From: Terrimesophilobacter sp964651535
GTDB taxonomy: Bacteria; Actinomycetota; Actinomycetes; Actinomycetales; Microbacteriaceae
Direction: 5' to 3'
DNA length: 64,000 bases
Assembly (NCBI GenBank): GCA_964651535.1
Contig: CAZYYE010000001.1
Span: forward strand, 1-64,000
Shown: in pieces, positions 33,177 to 42,366 of the stretch
Position numbering within the stretch: position 1 is the first letter of the stretch
Layout of the letters: the number at the start of each line of letters is the position of its first letter
The notes under the pieces: model-generated
Told to the model about the DNA's origin: nothing
Seen by the model: only the letters and a program-made list of their open reading frames with translations
Databases searched by the model: none
Program-made: the position numbers and the translations under genes

Positions 33177-33482
33177 TTACCAGCTTGACTTGGTGATTCC
33201 GGGCAATTCGCCTCGGTGTGCCATATCCCGGAAACGAACGCGGGAAACGCCGAATTGCTTCAGGAATCCTCGCGGACGGCCGTCGATGGCGTCGCGGCCG
33301 CGCACGCGGACAGGCGAAGCGTCGCGCGGAAGCTTCTGGAGGCCCAGCCGCGCGGCTTCGCGCTGCTCATCCGTCGACGCGGGGTCGACGAGCGCCCTCT
33401 TCAGCTCGAGACGCTTTGCCGCGTAGCGCGCGACAATGACCTTCCGCTGCTCGTTCTTGGCAATCTTGCTCTTCTTGGCCAT
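33177..33482 (-). CDS. rpsN: 30S ribosomal protein S14, zinc-independent type
   Basis: A 101-residue S14 of the long, cysteine-free (C-minus) form: MAKKSKIAKNEQRK, VRGRDAIDGRPRGFLKQFGVSRVRFRDMA and the C-terminal SSW are standard, and no CxxC pair exists. In other actinobacteria such forms replace zinc-binding paralogues when zinc is scarce. It lies last in an L28-L33-S14 cluster. Confidence 0.97.
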   Translation of the reverse strand: MAKKSKIAKNEQRKVIVARYAAKRLELKRALVDPASTDEQREAARLGLQKLPRDASPVRVRGRDAIDGRPRGFLKQFGVSRVRFRDMAHRGELPGITKSSW

Positions 33483-33485
33483 GCT

Positions 33486-33653
33486 TTAGCGCTCCTCGCG
33501 AAATTCGACGTGCTTGCGGACCACGGGATCGTACTTCTTGAGCACGAGGCGGTCAGGGTTGTTGCGGCGGTTCTTGCGGGTCACATAGGTGTACCCGGTT
33601 CCGGCCGTTGAACGGAGTTTGATGATCGGACGTACGTCTTGCTGCTTGGCCAT
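33486..33653 (-). CDS. rpmG: 50S ribosomal protein L33, zinc-independent type
   Basis: A 55-residue protein, MAKQQDVRPIIKLRSTAG to VEFREER, with TYVTRKNRRNNPDRL in the middle. It has none of the four zinc-binding cysteines of the C-plus form. Its ATG overlaps the L28 stop (TGATG) and it ends 3 bp before rpsN, so the three genes are co-translated. Confidence 0.96.
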   Translation of the reverse strand: MAKQQDVRPIIKLRSTAGTGYTYVTRKNRRNNPDRLVLKKYDPVVRKHVEFREER

Positions 33654-33889
33654 CAGATCTTCTCCCCACGGGCGAGCAAGTCCTTGACGACGGACTCGAT
33701 GCCGCGTGCGTCAATGGTCTTGATGCCTTTGACGCTCAGGGTGAGCGTCACGTTGCGACGCAACGACGGCACGTAATAGGTCTTCTTCTGGATGTTCGGA
33801 TCGAAACGTCGCTTGGTGCGACGGTGCGAGTGCGAAATGTTGTGTCCGAAGCCGGGAACGGCTCCGGTCACCTGGCACACTGCGGCCAT
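33653..33889 (-). CDS. rpmB: 50S ribosomal protein L28, zinc-independent type
   Basis: A 78-residue L28 (MAAVCQVTGAVPGFGHNISHSHRRTKRRFDPNIQ...). Only a single Cys is present, where the zinc form has CxxC pairs. ATG 33889 is chosen; the GAGAGG before it is a good ribosome-binding site. It is the first gene of rpmB-rpmG-rpsN. I looked for a Zur palindrome in the 180 bp upstream and saw none. Confidence 0.97.
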   Translation of the reverse strand: MAAVCQVTGAVPGFGHNISHSHRRTKRRFDPNIQKKTYYVPSLRRNVTLTLSVKGIKTIDARGIESVVKDLLARGEKI

Positions 33890-34059
33890 GGTTTTTCCTC
33901 TCAATACCGTAGGAACGCTGCCCTACCCAAGGTCACTTGTCGGCGCACACGATTCCGCCGAAATCTTTTGTGGTGGAGGTGTGCACATGCGGAGCGGGAA
34001 TGCTCAACCGCTCAAGTGTACGTGGACTTTCGCTGCGCGGCAAACCCCTGCGGCCTGAG

Positions 34060-34065
34060 TACAGT
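34060..34065 (+). promoter_or_regulatory. Putative -10 box TACAGT of the LLM oxidoreductase (leaderless)
   Basis: TACAGT lies 7 nt before the ATG at 34073. No ribosome-binding sequence lies between, so a leaderless transcript is likely. Confidence 0.4.
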
Positions 34066-34072
34066 CGTACTC

Positions 34073-35170
34073 ATGCGCATCGGATACGCCACCGGTTACT
34101 GGAAGCAGGGTCCGCCCCGCGACGCCCTGAAGGCGGTGCGCACCGCCGATCGGCTCGGCTACGAATCGGTGTGGACCGCCGAAGCCTACGGTTCGGATGT
34201 GTTCACGCCGCTGGCCTGGTGGGGTTCACGTACGAAGCGCATCAAACTCGGCACGGCCATCGCCCAAATGTCGGCCCGTGCGCCGACCGCGACGGCAATG
34301 GCGGCGCTCACTCTCGACCACCTCTCCGAGGGGCGAGTGATTCTGGGGCTCGGGGCATCCGGCCCCCAGGTCGTCGAAGGCTGGTATGGGCAACCGTTTC
34401 CGAAGCCTCTCGCGCGCACGCGCGAATATGTCGCGATCGTGAGAGACGTACTCGCCCGCGAGAATCCCCTCACGGCACCGGGGCCGCACTACCCTCTCCC
34501 GTACGCGGGCGCCGACGCGACGGGTTTGGGCAAGGCGCTGCGCTCCACCGTGCACCCGCTGCGTGCGGACCTGCCCATTTACCTCGCGGCGGAAGGGCCG
34601 AAGAACGTGGCGCTGTCCGCCGAAATTGCAGACGGATGGCTCCCGTTCCTGTTCGCGCCGCGCGCGAACGCCGAATCCGCCGGCTACCTGAACGAAGGCT
34701 TCGCGCTCCGCGATGCGGGTTTGCGCCCGCCGAGCGAGTTCGAGGTCGCCGTTCAAGTCGCTGTCATCCCGCACCCGGATGTCGAGGCCGCCGCCGACCT
34801 GGTTCGTCCGATGATCGCGCTGTACGTGGGCGGGATGGGGGCGAAGGGCGCGAACTTCCACCGCAACGTCGTCGACCGGCTCGGCTACTCCGAAGACTGC
34901 GATCGCATCCAGGACCTCTACCTCGCGGGGAAGAAGAAGGAGGCCATTGCCGCGGTGCCGACGAAACTCGTCGAAGAAATCGCCCTCATCGGCCCGCCGG
35001 AGAAGATCCGCGACGAGCTCGCCGCGTGGGAGGAGTCGGTCGTGACCACCATGCTCGTGCAGGGTCCTGCGTTCGCGCTGCGCGCCATCCGTGACCTGGT
35101 GACCGGAAGCGGTTCGCTCGCTCGGGCGCGCATCGCGTCCCGCATGTTCGCCCGAAGCATGAGGCAGTAA
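34073..35170 (+). CDS. LLM-class F420-dependent oxidoreductase
   Basis: A 365-residue luciferase-like TIM-barrel enzyme. MRIGYATGYW, LGYESVWTAEAYGSD, LGTAIAQMSARAPTATAMAALTLDHLSEGRVILGLGASGPQVVEGWYG and the C-terminal MLVQG match the F420-type group of LLM proteins. The exact substrate is unknown. The start at MRIGY follows the family, although the frame stays open upstream. It diverges from rpmB and ends before a REP-like repeat. Confidence 0.92.
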   Translation: MRIGYATGYWKQGPPRDALKAVRTADRLGYESVWTAEAYGSDVFTPLAWWGSRTKRIKLGTAIAQMSARAPTATAMAALTLDHLSEGRVILGLGASGPQVVEGWYGQPFPKPLARTREYVAIVRDVLARENPLTAPGPHYPLPYAGADATGLGKALRSTVHPLRADLPIYLAAEGPKNVALSAEIADGWLPFLFAPRANAESAGYLNEGFALRDAGLRPPSEFEVAVQVAVIPHPDVEAAADLVRPMIALYVGGMGAKGANFHRNVVDRLGYSEDCDRIQDLYLAGKKKEAIAAVPTKLVEEIALIGPPEKIRDELAAWEESVVTTMLVQGPAFALRAIRDLVTGSGSLARARIASRMFARSMRQ

Positions 35171-35195
35171 TCGCGGCACTGCGGTTGCCGGGTGC

Positions 35196-35290
35196 CCCCT
35201 TCGAGAGCCTCAGGGGGCGGAGCGCTCCCTGAGGAGGCCCGAAGGGGCGGAGCGCTCCCTGAGGAGGCCCGAAGGGGCGTCTCGAAGGGA
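35196..35290. repeat. REP-like palindromic element with a 30-bp tandem repeat
   Basis: A 30-bp unit occurs at 35221-35250 and again at 35251-35280 with one change at the last base. Inside the array CCTCAGGG (35208-35215) pairs with CCCTGAGG, and CCCCTTCG pairs with CGAAGGGG, so long hairpins can form. It fills the space between two convergent genes and may act as a bidirectional terminator. The look is that of dispersed intergenic repeats known in this family. Confidence 0.75.
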
Positions 35291-35294
35291 CGCG

Positions 35295-35687
35295 TCAGGA
35301 AGCTGCAGCCGAGCAGGCCGGGCAGAGACCGAACACGTCCACGACGTGCTCGGGCCTGGTGAACGCGTTCGCCGCCGCTATCGCCTTCGCCCACTGCTCC
35401 ACCGGGTCCGCCTCGATTTCGACGGTGACGCCGCAATTGCGGCAGATCAGGTGATGGTGGTGCTGGTCGGGCGTGCACGCCCGATAGAGAGCCTCCCCAT
35501 CCGCAGACTGGAGCGAGTCCGCCCCGCCCCCTGCGGCAAGATCCCCGAGGGCGCGGTACACCGTAGCGAGCCCGACTCCGGTTCCCGCCTCGCGCAATAC
35601 GGCGTGCAACTGCTGGGCGCTCACGAACGCATCCTGCGCCTCGAGGGCGGCCTTGACCGCGTCCCGCTGCCACGTATTGCGTTTCAT
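35295..35687 (-). CDS. zur: Fur-family regulator, probably zinc-responsive Zur
   Basis: A 130-residue metalloregulator. A winged helix (residues 5-60, SAQQLHAVLREAGTGVGLATVYRALGDLA) is followed by the metal-binding and dimer part with HHHH at 76-79, Cys82-x2-Cys85 and Cys122-x2-Cys125, the structural zinc site of Fur proteins. Zinc rather than iron is inferred because it is the last gene of the znuA-znuC-znuB operon, 10 bp after znuB. It should repress that operon through the palindrome at 38371. Confidence 0.92.
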   Translation of the reverse strand: MKRNTWQRDAVKAALEAQDAFVSAQQLHAVLREAGTGVGLATVYRALGDLAAGGGADSLQSADGEALYRACTPDQHHHHLICRNCGVTVEIEADPVEQWAKAIAAANAFTRPEHVVDVFGLCPACSAAAS

Positions 35688-35697
35688 GGGCTGCCTC

Positions 35698-36578
35698 CTA
35701 TCCGGCGGTCGCTGGCACGAGTTGGCGCGCGTTGCTGCCGCGGCGGGTTCGCCGATGGCCGATGATGCGGCACACCAGGTAGATGAGGAACGAGATGGAC
35801 GTGACATAGGGGCTGATCGGCAGCGCCCCGCCGAGCGCGAGCAGGATGCCTCCGACGACGGACACGACGGCGAAGACAACGCTGAGGATCGGGGTGAGCA
35901 GCGGAGACGACGTCACCCTCATCGCCGCGGCGGCAGGCGTCACGAGCAGTGCGAGCACCAAAAGCGCCCCGACGATCTGCACAGACACCGCAGTGGCGAG
36001 CCCCAGAAGCACCATGAAGATCATGGAGATCGCATCGACCGGAACACCGCGAGCGCGCGCGACATCCTCGTCGACGCTCGCAAATGTGAGCGGGCGCCAC
36101 ATGATGAGGAGCGCGACGACAACCACCGTCGAGATGAGAATGAGCCAGAGCAATTGAGGGCTGTCCACCGACACGATCTGCCCGGTGAGCAGCCCGAACT
36201 TGTTCGACGACCGACCGCCGTAGAGTGACAGGAACAGGATGCCGAGGCCGAGGCCGAACGGCATGAGCACGGCGATGATGGAGTTTCGCTCCCGCGCTCG
36301 AGCTCCGAGAAGCCCGATCAGGATTGCCGCGGCCAGGGAACCGGCGAGGGAACCGGCCACCACGTTCACGCCGAACAAAAGCGCGGCGGAGGCACCCGCG
36401 AACGACAGCTCACTCACGCCGTGAACGGCGAATGCGAGATCCCGGGTCATCACGAATGGGCCGATGAGTCCGCCGACAACCCCCAGGAGGGCGCCGGCGA
36501 GAATCGAGTTCCGCACGAGCACAAGCAGTTCCGAATAATCGGTGAAGTTGAAGATCTGTCCCCAGAAGTCGTTGTCCA

Positions 36579-36579
<1 letters not shown>
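35698..36579 (-). CDS. znuB: Zinc ABC transporter permease
   Basis: A 293-residue permease of the ABC-3 family with eight or nine helices. ATG 36579 overlaps the znuC stop (TGATG). GALLGVVGGLIGPFVMTRDLAFAVHGVSELSFAGASAALLFG is the family's N-terminal signature. A His in the second helix region and many Gly-rich segments fit a metal-conducting path. Confidence 0.95.
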
Positions 36580-37414
<835 letters not shown>

Positions 37415-37418
<4 letters not shown>

Positions 37419-38296
37419 TCGAGTGCCTCAGCGATTGCCCGAATGGTATCGCTCATCCAGGTCACGTAGTCGAGGCCGGCGGGAAGCGTCTCCGTCACCG
37501 CGATGACCGGGACGCCGTGCTCCCGCGCGGATGCCAGAATGTGGGTTGTTTCAGGCCCCTGGGTTTGCTCGTTGTACGCCAGGAGCGCGATGTCCCCGCC
37601 GGACAGAAGGTCGATGACTTCCTTCATGAATGCCGGGGGTACCCCCTGTCCGTTCTCGATCGCCGTGCTGAACTGCGCGGGTGTGCGATTTGTGAACCCG
37701 GCATCCGCGAGCAGGTAAAGGGGCACGGGCTCTGTCACGAGAACGGCTTCGCCCGTGTGGGAGGCCGCGAGCACATCGACGCGCGAGCTGAGCGCATCCA
37801 GTTCCGCGCCGAAGGCCTCGAAGTTGGATCGGTAGTCCGCGGCATTCGCCGGATCCGCGGTTGCGAGCGTCTCGGCGAGCGCGTCGGCGAGCGTTCGCAT
37901 TGCATCCAGGTCGTACCACACGTGTTCGTTCGCGCTGAGCTCGGCTTCAGGTTCTGCTGAGAAGTCGACGGCACGCAAGACCTCCGCCGCGTCGTTGCCG
38001 GCGCCCGAGAGGAGGATGTCCATGAAGTCGTCGTAACCGCCGCCGTTGACGACTACGATGTCCGCGCGGGAAAGCTCGAGTTGCGCCCGTGCGCTCGCTT
38101 CGAATTCGTGCGGGTCCTGGCTTGGACTGTCGATGAAGCTCGTGATGACGGCGTGGGATCCTGCGATGGCGCTCGCGATGCTGCCGTACACATCCGTCGA
38201 GGCCACGATGCGCACGCCGCCCGTCGGCGCTTCGGCGCACGAAGCGAGCATGGCCACTGCGAGCGCAACGGCAAGGGGGGCGAGTATTCGCTTCAC
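37415..38296 (-). CDS. znuA: Zinc-binding lipoprotein ZnuA
   Basis: A 293-residue substrate-binding lipoprotein of the cluster A-I metal family. GTG 38296 starts a signal with lipobox LASC. Metal ligands expected in this family are seen as His in SQDPHEFEAS, His in NEHVWYD and His in ASHTGEAV, with a C-terminal Asp/Glu region. A His-rich loop, common in high-affinity zinc forms, is missing. It is first in the operon and downstream of a Zur-like box. Confidence 0.94.
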
Positions 38297-38357
38297 GTTC
38301 TGAAGCCTGTCCGTGTCGGTGTGGGCGCCAGGTCGTGTCGGCGCAGTCGGTCGATAC

Positions 38358-38387
38358 AGATTAGGTCTTATTGATAATGATTGTCAA
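38358..38387 (-). promoter_or_regulatory. znuA promoter overlapped by a Zur-type palindrome
   Basis: On the minus strand TTGACA (38382-38387), an 18-bp spacer and TAATCT (38358-38363) form a good promoter. TTGATAATGATTGTCAA (38371-38387) is a 17-bp palindrome with a single mismatched pair and resembles the Fur/Zur box core GATAATGAT. It covers the -35 and would block transcription when zinc-loaded Zur binds. Confidence 0.75.
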
Positions 38388-38416
38388 CATCACTAACGCC
38401 GGGAGGGCGCGCGGGG

Positions 38417-39517
38417 TTAGAACGGACGATTCAGCACGGCAGGAAACGCGTCCGCGATCTCGGCCGACGCCGCCAGGATCCGCCCAATCGATTCAGGCTC
38501 GCCAACCGAAACCCGGATGCCCTCCGGGGCGAGAGCCCTCGCCACCACTCCATGGGCAAGGAGAATCTCATTTGCTGCCGCAGTGTCGTCACCGGTCGCG
38601 AACCACAGGAAATTCGACTCGGATCGGGGAACCGGCCAGTTCTGCGCCGCGAGCCCTTCGAAAATCTCGTTGCGCCGCGCCACGATAACGGCAACCCGCT
38701 CCATGATCTCGGCTTCGTGATCCAACGCGGCCAGCGCGGCGTTCTGCGCTGGCTCGGTCACCGAAAGCGGGATGGCTGTCGCTCGGGCCGCGTCCAGAAT
38801 GGGCGCCGGCCCCACGGCATATCCGACCCGCAGGCCCGCGAGCCCGAACGCTTTCGAGAACGTCCGCAGAATGACGAGGTTCGGGTAGCGGCCAAGGAGG
38901 TCCCTGCCGTTCACCGCACTGGCATCGGTGACGAACTCGACGTACGCCTCGTCCAACAAAACCAGCAAGTCGTTCGGCACGGCATCCATGAACGCGGCGA
39001 ACTCGTCGCCGGTCACGATCGTTCCCGTGGGGTTGTTCGGGGTGCAGACGATCGCCACGCGAGTCCGATCCGTCACGGCCGCGGCCATCGCCGGCAGGTC
39101 GTGGCGGTGGTCGGGCAGGTTCGGCACCCGCACGCTCGTCGCGCCGGCAACCGTCACGAGACCCGGGTACGCCTCGAAGGAGCGCCAGGAGTACAAAACC
39201 TCGTCCCCGGGCCCAGCAGCGGCCTGGATGAGCTGGGCGAGAATGGACACCGACCCTGAGCCGACGTGCACTTCGCCGCGCGGCACCCCGAAGCGCTCCG
39301 CAAGCCTCTCGCAAAGCACGGTCGCGGCCGCATCCGGGTATCGATTCACGGCGGATGCCGCGATCGCCTCCACGACCGCGGGGATTGGGTCGAACGGATT
39401 CTCGTTCGACGAAAGCTTGAAAGCGTCGGCCGGTGCCGGCTTGCCCTGACGGTACGGTGCGGTCGCCAGGATCTCCGGGCGAAGCCGAACGGCGGGATCG
39501 TGTGGGAAATCAGTCAC
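38417..39517 (-). CDS. hisC: Histidinol-phosphate/aromatic aminotransferase
   Basis: A 366-residue fold-type I PLP aminotransferase, using GTG 39517 behind GGAGG. FKLSSNENPFDPIP, CTPNNPTGTIV, LLDEAYVEF and FSKAFGLAGLRVGY (PLP lysine) are standard HisC motifs. No other his genes are nearby, so a role as a stand-alone aromatic aminotransferase (Pat) is an equal possibility. It is followed after 120 bp by the Zur-controlled promoter. Confidence 0.9.
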   Translation of the reverse strand: MTDFPHDPAVRLRPEILATAPYRQGKPAPADAFKLSSNENPFDPIPAVVEAIAASAVNRYPDAAATVLCERLAERFGVPRGEVHVGSGSVSILAQLIQAAAGPGDEVLYSWRSFEAYPGLVTVAGATSVRVPNLPDHRHDLPAMAAAVTDRTRVAIVCTPNNPTGTIVTGDEFAAFMDAVPNDLLVLLDEAYVEFVTDASAVNGRDLLGRYPNLVILRTFSKAFGLAGLRVGYAVGPAPILDAARATAIPLSVTEPAQNAALAALDHEAEIMERVAVIVARRNEIFEGLAAQNWPVPRSESNFLWFATGDDTAAANEILLAHGVVARALAPEGIRVSVGEPESIGRILAASAEIADAFPAVLNRPF

Positions 39518-39584
39518 GCCCTCCAGCCTATTGCGGCGCGTGGTGTGATTGCGCAGGGTCTCCGGAACAGTGCATAGTGGGGGA

Positions 39585-39983
39585 ATGTCTCGACTGCTGA
39601 TTCGCCTCATCATCAATGCCATTGCGCTCTGGTTGACCACGCTCGTTTTGGACCCCCACGTGTGGGTGGAAGCGTTCGCCCCCGGTGACACCTTCGCGGT
39701 CGTTCTCACTTACCTGCTCGTAGCCCTCATTTTCGGGGTCGTGAACGGGGTCATCGGAAACTTCATCAGAATCGTCGCGTTCCCCGTGTACATCCTCACG
39801 CTCGGGCTCATCGCTCTCGTCGTGAATGCACTGCTCCTGCTGCTGGTGAGCTGGATTTCGGGACTTCTCGGATTCGGACTCCACATCGAGGACTTCTGGT
39901 GGGGTCTGCTCGGCGCTGTGGTTCTCGCCCTTCTCAGCTGGCTGATCGGGATCGTCCTGCGTCCGTTCGTGAAGAAGCGCTAG
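39585..39983 (+). CDS. Phage-holin-4-like small membrane protein
   Basis: A 132-residue protein with four transmembrane helices. NAIALWLTTLVLDPHVWVE, a mid-protein LIFGVVNGVIGNFIRIVAFPVYILTLGLIALVVNALLL and a C-terminal GIVLRPFVKKR match the Phage_holin_4_2 family, which is widespread in actinobacterial chromosomes and not phage-specific. The cellular role is unknown. CATAGT lies 6 nt before the ATG, a possible leaderless promoter. Confidence 0.88.
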   Translation: MSRLLIRLIINAIALWLTTLVLDPHVWVEAFAPGDTFAVVLTYLLVALIFGVVNGVIGNFIRIVAFPVYILTLGLIALVVNALLLLLVSWISGLLGFGLHIEDFWWGLLGAVVLALLSWLIGIVLRPFVKKR

Positions 39984-41395
39984 CCGCCGAACCGCTCCGC
40001 TCTGTACACCGTCGACACGACTTCTGCGCTGTACGGGTTGTCGAGTCGGGCGAGTGTTTCGCCGATCGTCAGGTTGTGGGATGCGTCGACGAGTTCCGCG
40101 GTCTCGAGATAGTTCGACAACCGGTGGGCGGGGAGGACGAACTCCGACGGCGGAGGCGGCCCGTCGAAAAGCTGCCTTCGCACGATCACCGGCTCGGATG
40201 ACGCGAAGGAGCCGCCGAGCGCCGGAACGAGATCGTTGGTGTGCTCTATCGCGAGGTAGGGAATGTCGTGCGGCACCGACACCTGCCCTGCGGGCGCGCC
40301 GAGGGTCAGCAGCCCGTCCACCGAATAGTTTCCCGACGCGGCGATCTGCGCCGCGATGAGTCCGCCCTGGGAGTAGCCGGTGAGCGTCACCGATGATGTC
40401 GCATCGATTCCGGCGTGGCGCATCGCCTCCACGACGGCGCGGTACGACCCTGCACTCGCCCCGGACAATGCCGTGACGTTGCTCGTCATGTCCCAGGGTT
40501 CGGTGTCGCCGGACAGGCCGAGTTCGGCCGTGCCCGCGATGTACACCTCGAACCGGTCGGCGTGCCCGGGACTTGAGTATCGGTCGATCCGGATCTGCTC
40601 CGGTTCGTTCGGGATGCGTTCCACGCGTTCCCGGATGCCCTGCACGCCCGGCACGCCCGATGTCGACGCAACCACTCTCACCCGCACCGGCGTCTCACGC
40701 AACAGTCCTGCGCCGGCCGCTGCGGCGGCAACCACCCCGGCCGACGTGTCGACGCCGAAAACCCCGAGCCCCTCGTCGCCGAACATCGTGGCGAACTCAG
40801 GCGGGACACCGATGAGCCCCCATCCGGCATCGTCGGCGCTCATCACCGCGAGCCGAATCGCCTGCACGGTACCGGGATCGGACAGTGGCGCGGCGTTCTC
40901 GCGAAACCAGTCCTTCAGGTTTGCGCGGATGCGTGCTCTGGAAGTCTCGGGAAGCGCGGCATACACGCCCAACCACAGCGCCCCGGCGGCGGCCGCCCCC
41001 GGGAGCAGTATGGCCAGAATGAGCGGTGCCACTGATCCGACAAGGTAACCAAGCCGCGCCGCAAGGCCCTGATTCAGGCGGTCAACGAACTGTTCCGCAA
41101 ACTCGTAGCCTTCCGCCGCACTCGCGACGCCCCTCGCCAGGAGACTGCAGTCATCACGTGCCCGCTGGAGCGCAAGACTCGCATCGTCAATGGCCCTCTC
41201 CGCCAGGAGCGCGCTTCGCGGGGCATCCGCCGCTGCGAGAATGCCGGAGCCGATGATTCGATCGAGGGAAGCGAGCTCCCACCGCCACGCCTCCACCTCG
41301 CTCTCGAGTCGCGAAAGCCTGCGGGCCTCCTCCACGAGGGAGGTCGTAAGCACCCGGGTGGTTCCCGGCCCACCCACCGTGAGGTCGTCAGACAC
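39980..41395 (-). CDS. Alpha/beta-hydrolase protein paired with a WXG100-like protein
   Basis: A 471-residue protein that I do not fully recognise. Residues about 1-110 are helical and WXG/LXG-like (VEEARRLSRLESEVEAWRWELASLDRIIG), then a hydrophobic stretch at about 115-150 (LGYLVGSVAPLILAILLPGAAAAGALWLG). The C-terminal 200 residues form a lipase-like fold with nucleophile TGYSQGG, an acid in EHTNDLVPALG and a His in PAHRLSNYL or SHNLTIG. Its GTG start overlaps the upstream small gene by 8 bp. This resembles a type VII secretion substrate/partner layout, which is inference; no secretion genes are in the window. Confidence 0.75.
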   Translation of the reverse strand: MSDDLTVGGPGTTRVLTTSLVEEARRLSRLESEVEAWRWELASLDRIIGSGILAAADAPRSALLAERAIDDASLALQRARDDCSLLARGVASAAEGYEFAEQFVDRLNQGLAARLGYLVGSVAPLILAILLPGAAAAGALWLGVYAALPETSRARIRANLKDWFRENAAPLSDPGTVQAIRLAVMSADDAGWGLIGVPPEFATMFGDEGLGVFGVDTSAGVVAAAAAGAGLLRETPVRVRVVASTSGVPGVQGIRERVERIPNEPEQIRIDRYSSPGHADRFEVYIAGTAELGLSGDTEPWDMTSNVTALSGASAGSYRAVVEAMRHAGIDATSSVTLTGYSQGGLIAAQIAASGNYSVDGLLTLGAPAGQVSVPHDIPYLAIEHTNDLVPALGGSFASSEPVIVRRQLFDGPPPPSEFVLPAHRLSNYLETAELVDASHNLTIGETLARLDNPYSAEVVSTVYRAERFGG

Positions 41396-41663
41396 GGCCT
41401 GCGAGGCTCGACGCTGCCCGGCTGCTTTCAGAAGCTGCACGCTCAAGAGTGGAACGAGCAGCTTCCAGATTCGCCTCCAACCGCCGCACACACTCGTCGT
41501 GCGCCTCCCGCGCGAGCCCGCTCCACTCGTCCGCCGGTGGCATGCGGGTTCCCGCTGCATCCGCGATTCGGCCCGCGAGCACACGAAGCCGACGTGCCTG
41601 ATCCTCCAGCAGGACGTGGAGGCACGCAGCCGCAGAAACGTCCGTCAGGTCCACCGTGTGCAT
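41388..41663 (-). CDS. WXG100-like small helical protein
   Basis: A 91-residue, almost wholly helical protein. A WSG motif stands in the middle (ADEWSGLAREAHDECVRRLEANLEAARSTLERA), between two predicted helices, as in the ESAT-6/WXG100 family. There is no signal peptide. It overlaps the start of the following hydrolase gene by 8 bp, so the two are made together. Size, WxG and gene pairing support a WXG100-type partner; sequence identity to a known family cannot be tested here. Confidence 0.65.
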   Translation of the reverse strand: MHTVDLTDVSAAACLHVLLEDQARRLRVLAGRIADAAGTRMPPADEWSGLAREAHDECVRRLEANLEAARSTLERAASESSRAASSLAGRV

Positions 41664-41841
41664 CCTTTCGCCGGTCGGAAGCGGGTCGCCGGCCCTCGTT
41701 GCCTGCGCCCTTCGCCGCAATAGTGCACGTTTGCGATAGCCGGCACGCGCAGGACTCCTGCCAGCGGGCACAATTCATCGCACGTGCGGATGTGGGGGAG
41801 GAGGGCTGCCAGTTGGGACAAACCTGCGGGAGAATGGAGCT

Positions 41842-42366
41842 ATGAGCTTCGATCGCACCCTCGACGAATCTGCTCTCTTCCGGATCTGCTTCGTGTGCAC
41901 GGGGAATATTTGTCGCTCGCCCATGGCGGAATCCGTGTTCCGTGACTTGATCGAACAATCCGGCTATTCCGGTTCCGTGACGGTGATCTCCGCCGGTACC
42001 GGCGACTGGCATGTCGGCGAGCGGGCCGACCCACGAACGATCGCGGCGCTGTCGGCACGGGGTTTTGACGGTTCACGGCACCGCGCGAAGCAATTCGACC
42101 CGGCATGGTTCGAGCACCTCGACCTCATTGTCGTGTTCGATCGGATCCACGAGCGCATCATCAAATCCTGGGCGCCCACCGAGGCGGACCGCGGCAAGGT
42201 GCACCTGCTGTTGAGTTTCGACCAGGAGGAATCCGGTCCGCTCGAAGTACCAGACCCGTATTATTCGGATGCAGCACTGTTTGACACCGTGCTCGGGATG
42301 ATCGAGCACGCAAGCACAGCGCTCTTCCACCAGGTTGAGCCGGGAATTCGACGGAGAGTCTCATGA
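41842..42366 (+). CDS. Low-molecular-weight protein-tyrosine phosphatase
   Basis: A 174-residue phosphatase. The P-loop C(X)5R is Cys19-TGNIC-Arg25-Ser26 and the general acid Asp lies in VPDPYYSD near residue 137. Such enzymes dephosphorylate tyrosine kinases of cell-wall or exopolysaccharide synthesis. The start follows GGAG, and the end overlaps purB in ATGA. Confidence 0.94.
   Translation: MSFDRTLDESALFRICFVCTGNICRSPMAESVFRDLIEQSGYSGSVTVISAGTGDWHVGERADPRTIAALSARGFDGSRHRAKQFDPAWFEHLDLIVVFDRIHERIIKSWAPTEADRGKVHLLLSFDQEESGPLEVPDPYYSDAALFDTVLGMIEHASTALFHQVEPGIRRRVS

Noticed and set aside
33890..34072. Zur palindrome before rpmB
   Set aside because: I searched for a GATAATGAT-like palindrome and found none, so zinc control of this cluster is not claimed.
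35221..35280. Two 30-bp repeats as a CRISPR
   Set aside because: The copies are directly adjacent with no spacer, and no cas genes are present.
39585..39983. Holin-like gene as part of a prophage
   Set aside because: The family is common in actinobacterial chromosomes, and no phage genes lie nearby.
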